Shown here one piece after another: positions 60,873 to 64,000 of a DNA stretch of 64,000 nucleotides; position 1 is the first letter of the stretch, and each line of letters starts with the position of its first letter. The notes under the pieces are model-generated. The model searched no databases. It had not been told where the DNA came from and saw only the letters and a list, made by a program, of their open reading frames with translations. The stretch covers positions 9,486,001 to 9,550,000 of the forward strand of contig NZ_CP023699.1 of the NCBI RefSeq assembly GCF_008704495.1, read 5' to 3'. This stretch comes from Streptomyces kanamyceticus (GTDB lineage Bacteria; Actinomycetota; Actinomycetes; Streptomycetales; Streptomycetaceae). The position numbers and the translations under genes are program-made.

Positions 60873-62123
60873 TCACCCTTCGCTGTGTCGCACTCCCCGG
60901 GCCCCTCCGGCTCCTCGGGCGCGGACGCCCTCCGCCCACCGCACCGCGGGCCCCATGGCCAGCGAGGCCGCCAGGAAGACCGCGCCGAGCAGCAGCCAGC
61001 CCGGTATGCCCCACACCACCAGGAGCCAGGTCAGGAGCAGCGGGCCGAGCGTGCGGGCGAGGGGCACGCCCGTGCCGAAGAAGCCCTGGTACTGGCCGAC
61101 TTGATGGGTGGGGGCCAGCGCGAAGCCGATCTGCCACGAGCCCGCGGACTGCTGCATCTCGGCGACGGCCTGCAGCACCGCACCCGCGACCAGGACCGCC
61201 GCGGCCGCCCATGGCGAGAGCCCGGCCGCCGACAGCGCGAAGACAGCGCAGGAGGCGAACATGACGAGACCGGAGCGGCGCACGGCGCGGGTGGCCGTGC
61301 GCAGCCCGGTGACGCCGCGGGCCAGCCGGACCTGACAGGCCATCACGGCAAGGGTGTTGAGGACGAACAGCGCGGACACCAGCCAGCCCGGCGCCCCGGT
61401 GCGCTCCACGATCCACAGCGGAATCGCCAGGCTGAGCAGCGGCATGCGCAGCAGGAGCACCGCGTTGAGCAGAGTGATCACCGTGTACGGGCGGTCTCGG
61501 AGCACCGCGAGCCGGGGCTCGCCGCCGTCGCGCGCGGCCGGGACCTTCGCCACCGCGGGCAGCCGCAGCAGCGACGCGGCGCAGAGCAGGAAGCCCGCCG
61601 CGTCCAGCGCGAACACCGCGCGGTACGCCCCGGCGGTGTCGAAGCGCAGCGCCAGGCCGCCGAGGGCCGCGCCGACCGCGAGGCCCGCGTTGAGCGTCGA
61701 CTGGAGGTGGGCGAGCACGCCCGTACGGTCCGCGGGGGCCACGAGCCCCGCGAGCAGGGCCTGGCGGGCCGCGGCGAGACCGCACTGGGCCACGGCGTAT
61801 CCGACCGCCGCGACGAGGAACAGCGGGAAGGTGCGGATGAAGAGGAACGAGGTGACCGCGAAGCCGGTGGCCAGCGCGAGCAGCACGGAGGTGCCGCGCG
61901 GCCCGTGCCGGTCCGCGAGCGCGCCGAGCGGCACCCCCGCCACCGAGCCGACCGCCCAGGCCACGGTGAGGCCGAGGCCGATCTGGGTGGGCGAGAGGCC
62001 GACGACGCGGGTGAAGTACAGCGCCGACGCCACGTAGTACGCGCCGTCGCCGACGGAGTTGCTCAGCTGCGCGGCGGCGAGCACGCGCGGTGCCCCGCGC
62101 GGCAGAAGGATACGAATCGACAC
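60873..62123 (-). CDS. MFS transporter
   Basis: Twelve-helix major facilitator of 416 residues: VLAAAQLSNSVGDGAYYVAS at helix 1, LGALADRHGPRGTSVLLAL in loop 2-3 and HQVGQYQGFFGTGVPLARTL near helix 11. GTG at 62123 follows GGGGAG; the longer reading to 62210 lacks a ribosome site. Co-transcribed with the BASS-type gene 17 bases downstream. Whether this pair belongs to the biosynthetic cluster is unclear. Confidence 0.85.
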   Translation of the reverse strand: MSIRILLPRGAPRVLAAAQLSNSVGDGAYYVASALYFTRVVGLSPTQIGLGLTVAWAVGSVAGVPLGALADRHGPRGTSVLLALATGFAVTSFLFIRTFPLFLVAAVGYAVAQCGLAAARQALLAGLVAPADRTGVLAHLQSTLNAGLAVGAALGGLALRFDTAGAYRAVFALDAAGFLLCAASLLRLPAVAKVPAARDGGEPRLAVLRDRPYTVITLLNAVLLLRMPLLSLAIPLWIVERTGAPGWLVSALFVLNTLAVMACQVRLARGVTGLRTATRAVRRSGLVMFASCAVFALSAAGLSPWAAAAVLVAGAVLQAVAEMQQSAGSWQIGFALAPTHQVGQYQGFFGTGVPLARTLGPLLLTWLLVVWGIPGWLLLGAVFLAASLAMGPAVRWAEGVRARGAGGARGVRHSEG

Positions 62124-62268
62124 GACGCTCCCCGGTGTCGGCGGCCACGCGGCCGCCCCTGGTCCGACGCGTCGACGGTAGGCAGGCGGTACCGGCCGTG
62201 GCTGGGCCAATCACCAGCCGCGGCCGTGTGCCAATTCGGCCCCCCTGTTGCTGCGGGCAGGTGCCTGG

Positions 62269-62745
62269 CTACGCCGTGCCGTCGGCGGCGGCCCTGAGCG
62301 CGGCCACGTCGAGCTTCTTCATGCCGAACATCGCCTGCATGGCGCGCTGCGCACGCCCCGGGTCCGGGTCCGCGAGGAGCTCGACCAGCGCCGTGGGCAC
62401 GACCTGCCAGGACAGCCCGAACTTGTCCTTGAGCCACCCGCAGGGGCCCTCCTCGCCGTCTTCGGAGAGCTTGTCCCAGTAGTAGTCGACCTCGTCCTGG
62501 TCGGCGCAGGAGATCGAGAAGGAGACGGCCTCGTCGAAGGTGAACTCGGGGCCGCCGTTGAGCGCCAGGTACGGGTTGCCGTCGAGCTCGTACTCCACCG
62601 TGAGGACGGAGCCCGCCGGGCGCGGACTGCCCTCTCCGTAGTACGACGTGTTCTTGATCTCCGAGTTCGGGAAGACCGAGACGTAGAACTTGGCGGCGTC
62701 CTCCGCCTGCGTGTCGAACCAGAGGTTGGGCGTGATCCGGGGCAT
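62269..62745 (-). CDS. VOC-superfamily PhnB-like protein
   Basis: Protein of 158 residues of the PhnB/3-dmu-9_3-mt group within the vicinal-oxygen-chelate superfamily: MPRITPNLWFDTQAEDAAKF, YLALNGGPEFTFDEAVSFSI and DYYWDKLSEDGEEGPCGWLK. These are small dimeric proteins of unclear activity, not methyltransferases despite the family name. ATG at 62745 has AGGAG 7 bases upstream. Monocistronic, 145 bases from the MFS gene. Confidence 0.9.
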   Translation of the reverse strand: MPRITPNLWFDTQAEDAAKFYVSVFPNSEIKNTSYYGEGSPRPAGSVLTVEYELDGNPYLALNGGPEFTFDEAVSFSISCADQDEVDYYWDKLSEDGEEGPCGWLKDKFGLSWQVVPTALVELLADPDPGRAQRAMQAMFGMKKLDVAALRAAADGTA

Positions 62746-62826
62746 GACTGACTCCTGTCGTCGGTGCGGCGGTCCTGTCCGCTCTTCAGTAGGACCGTCG
62801 CACCGCCCGGAACTCATCGCCACATC

Positions 62827-63609
62827 TCATCCGGTCCCGCCGACGGTCGGCTCGCGGTCGAGCCGGATGCCGAAGTGCCGGTCGTAGGCCGCGAGCACCT
62901 CCGCCGCCGAGACCAGCTCGGTGACCTGCCGCTCGCCGTCCGCGGTGGTGGTGAGCGTGCGCCCGCTGAGGGTGACGCGGCCGTTCCCGGTGAGCAGCGA
63001 GCAGACCAGGGACCGGGTGAAGTGGGAGGCGGGCGAGGTGCGGTGGTACCAGGCGCCGACCCGGAAGTCGGCCAGCTCGCGCGGGCGGGTCTCCAGGAGG
63101 TACTGCGGTTTGTTGTCCTTGACGACCCGCAGATCGCCCTCCGGGGTGTCGTGGAGCCGGAAGACGCCGCCGGGGTCGCTCTGCTCGCCCCGGTCGCCGA
63201 AGGCGAGCGGCAGCTGGCTGTGCGTCCCGAAGCCGACGTCCGCCAGCCAGTCGCCGCCGTCATCGGTGCGCACGCGCAGCGCCATGTGGTCGTAGGGGAT
63301 GCCGGGCTGTCCCGTGTCGCCGTACACCCGGGCCTGGACGAGCGCGACGTCGAAGCCCAGCGCGCCGAGCAGGGCGCCGAAGGCGCCGTTGAGCTCGTAG
63401 CAGAAGCCGCCCCTGCGGGCGTCGACGACCTTCGTCACCAGGGCCTTCTCGGTGAGTTCGATCTCCTCGCCGAGGTGGATGGAGAGGTTCTCGAAGGGGA
63501 CGGCGCGCAGATGCGCTAGGTGCAGGTCGCGCAGGGCCCCCGCGGTGGGTGCGGCGGGGCGGTCGGCCTCGATGCGCCGCAGATAGGCGTCGAGCTGTTC
63601 GGAGTGCAT
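62827..63609 (-). CDS. Arylamine N-acetyltransferase
   Basis: Cytosolic enzyme of 260 residues that transfers acetyl from acetyl-CoA to arylamines or hydrazines. The catalytic triad is complete: Cys70 (RRGGFCYELN), His108 (PYDHMALRV) and Asp124 (LADVGFG). Length matches the bacterial NAT family. ATG at 63609 has only a weak ribosome site. In actinomycetes NAT-like enzymes can also close amide macrocycles (as in ansamycins), but the neighbours here give no such hint. Confidence 0.93.
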   Translation of the reverse strand: MHSEQLDAYLRRIEADRPAAPTAGALRDLHLAHLRAVPFENLSIHLGEEIELTEKALVTKVVDARRGGFCYELNGAFGALLGALGFDVALVQARVYGDTGQPGIPYDHMALRVRTDDGGDWLADVGFGTHSQLPLAFGDRGEQSDPGGVFRLHDTPEGDLRVVKDNKPQYLLETRPRELADFRVGAWYHRTSPASHFTRSLVCSLLTGNGRVTLSGRTLTTTADGERQVTELVSAAEVLAAYDRHFGIRLDREPTVGGTG

Positions 63610-63796
63610 GCGACCAGTCTGGTGGGGCGGTGGGGCCACGGCGACGGGGCCGCCCACTCCCGCGCTCACCCGCCGGAGTCGACATCACGGGTGACACCCG
63701 GATGCCCGCGTGGATATAGTCGCCGACGACGCGCCGCACGGCCCGTCGTGCGGCCAATGTCGCACGGTACGAGGGATTTTCGAGGAGGTGAGCCCG

Positions 63797-63847
63797 ATGC
63801 GTGAGCAGTACCCCTTCCGGGCCCTCCTGACCGCGGCCCACGGCTGA
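63797..63847 (+). CDS. 16-residue ORF, possible leader peptide
   Basis: ATG with an ideal ribosome site (GAGGAGG, 8 bases upstream) encoding MREQYPFRALLTAAHG then TGA. No family recognised. It precedes a hairpin and the epoxide hydrolase gene, the layout of a translational attenuator, though the peptide has no obvious run of one amino acid. Confidence 0.4.
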   Translation: MREQYPFRALLTAAHG

Positions 63848-63864
63848 ATCGACGCCGCCGCCGC

Positions 63865-63901
63865 TCAGGAGTGCCCGACCAGCAGAGCCGAGCACTCCTG
63901 A
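63865..63901 (+). promoter_or_regulatory. 10-bp inverted repeat between small ORF and epoxide hydrolase
   Basis: TCAGGAGTGC (63865-63874) and GCACTCCTGA (63892-63901) pair perfectly around a 17-base loop. It ends 20 bases before the hydrolase GTG. No T-run follows, so it is an attenuator- or operator-like element rather than a classical terminator. Confidence 0.5.
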
Positions 63902-63921
63902 ACAGAGGATCCGAACCACCC

Positions 63922-64000
63922 GTGAACACCACACCCTTCAAGGTCTCCGTCTCCGACGACGTCCTGGACGACCTGCGCGCGCGGCTCCGGCGCACCCTCT
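63922..64000 (+). CDS. Epoxide hydrolase, N-terminal fragment (continues past window)
   Basis: Only 26 residues are visible: TTPFKVSVSDDVLDDLRARL then RRTL, which matches the N-terminal epoxide hydrolase domain (EHN) found before an alpha/beta-hydrolase core. GTG at 63922 is behind GAGGATC at 63905. The rest lies beyond the window, so activity cannot be judged. Confidence 0.65.
   Translation, partial: MNTTPFKVSVSDDVLDDLRARLRRTL

Larger units (their letters stand above)
63610..63921. promoter_or_regulatory. Leader region before the epoxide hydrolase gene
   Basis: 312 bases between the divergent arylamine N-acetyltransferase and epoxide hydrolase genes. Its right half contains a 16-codon ORF with a strong ribosome site and a 10-bp hairpin (listed separately). 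TATAGT at 63715-63720 is a possible -10 element. Confidence 0.5.

Noticed and set aside
59788..62214. Apparent 808-codon fusion ending in the BASS-type transporter
   Set aside because: The upstream part is a shadow of the MFS gene at 60873-62123; only 59788-60855 has transporter character.
1..64000. tRNA, rRNA, CRISPR, transposase, integrase or phage genes
   Set aside because: None recognised on either strand by reading; a tRNAscan or Infernal run would be needed to exclude small RNAs fully.

Overview
The window is a stretch of a high-G+C actinobacterial chromosome, almost certainly Streptomyces. The evidence is strong G/C bias at third codon positions, many GTG and some TTG starts behind purine-rich ribosome sites, rare TTA codons confined to a few genes, and Streptomyces-typical families: a subtilisin-inhibitor (SSI) protein, an SAV2177-type methyltransferase, an ECF42 sigma factor beside a DGPF protein, MMPL and DHA2 exporters, and an FHA/winged-helix protein of streptomycete type. 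I see no rRNA, tRNA, CRISPR array, insertion sequence or phage gene.

Positions 1-33.7 kb are ordinary accessory and housekeeping genes. They include MFS and EamA exporters each with a TetR regulator (1-3.6 kb), a frameshifted asparagine synthase (3.8-5.6 kb), a TSUP permease divergent from a LysR regulator (6.2-8.1 kb), the ECF42/DGPF pair (8.1-9.7 kb), three more transporters (9.9-15.3 kb), dihydrolipoyl dehydrogenase (15.5-16.9 kb), a TauD-like dioxygenase behind a possible cysteine-containing leader peptide (18.1-19.2 kb), an IclR-controlled acyl-CoA dehydrogenase/CoA-transferase operon (20.4-23.7 kb), an SSI inhibitor (25 kb), a large secreted alpha/beta-hydrolase (27.6-30.4 kb), a band-7 membrane protein and two methyltransferase-like proteins.

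Positions about 33.7-62 kb look like a specialised-metabolite gene cluster that I cannot match to a known product. It has two one-module NRPSs (each C-A-T-TE; 36.2-40.1 kb plus strand, 53.4-57.4 kb minus strand). Between them are two class III aminotransferases, an O-methyltransferase, a membrane desaturase, a FeeM-like GNAT, an acyl-AMP ligase, a stand-alone carrier protein, two paralogous amidohydrolases (one lacking metal ligands), an aromatic amino acid hydroxylase, and a cytochrome P450 fused to an FHA domain and a winged helix. Its flanks carry an alpha-keto-acid dehydrogenase E1 alpha/beta pair and four transporters. The plus-strand operon 43.2-50.3 kb is tightly coupled by GTGA/ATGA overlaps. 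TTA codons in the desaturase, O-methyltransferase and aromatic hydroxylase suggest bldA-dependent expression.

A plausible but unproven scheme is as follows. The AMP ligase loads an acid onto the carrier protein. The desaturase, aminotransferases and amidohydrolases modify it. The two NRPS modules join it to amino acids, perhaps including a ring-hydroxylated aromatic residue. The O-methyltransferase and P450 tailor the product, which is then exported. The right edge (62.3-64 kb) returns to ordinary genes: a VOC/PhnB-like protein, an arylamine N-acetyltransferase, and the start of an epoxide hydrolase preceded by a 16-codon ORF and a hairpin.
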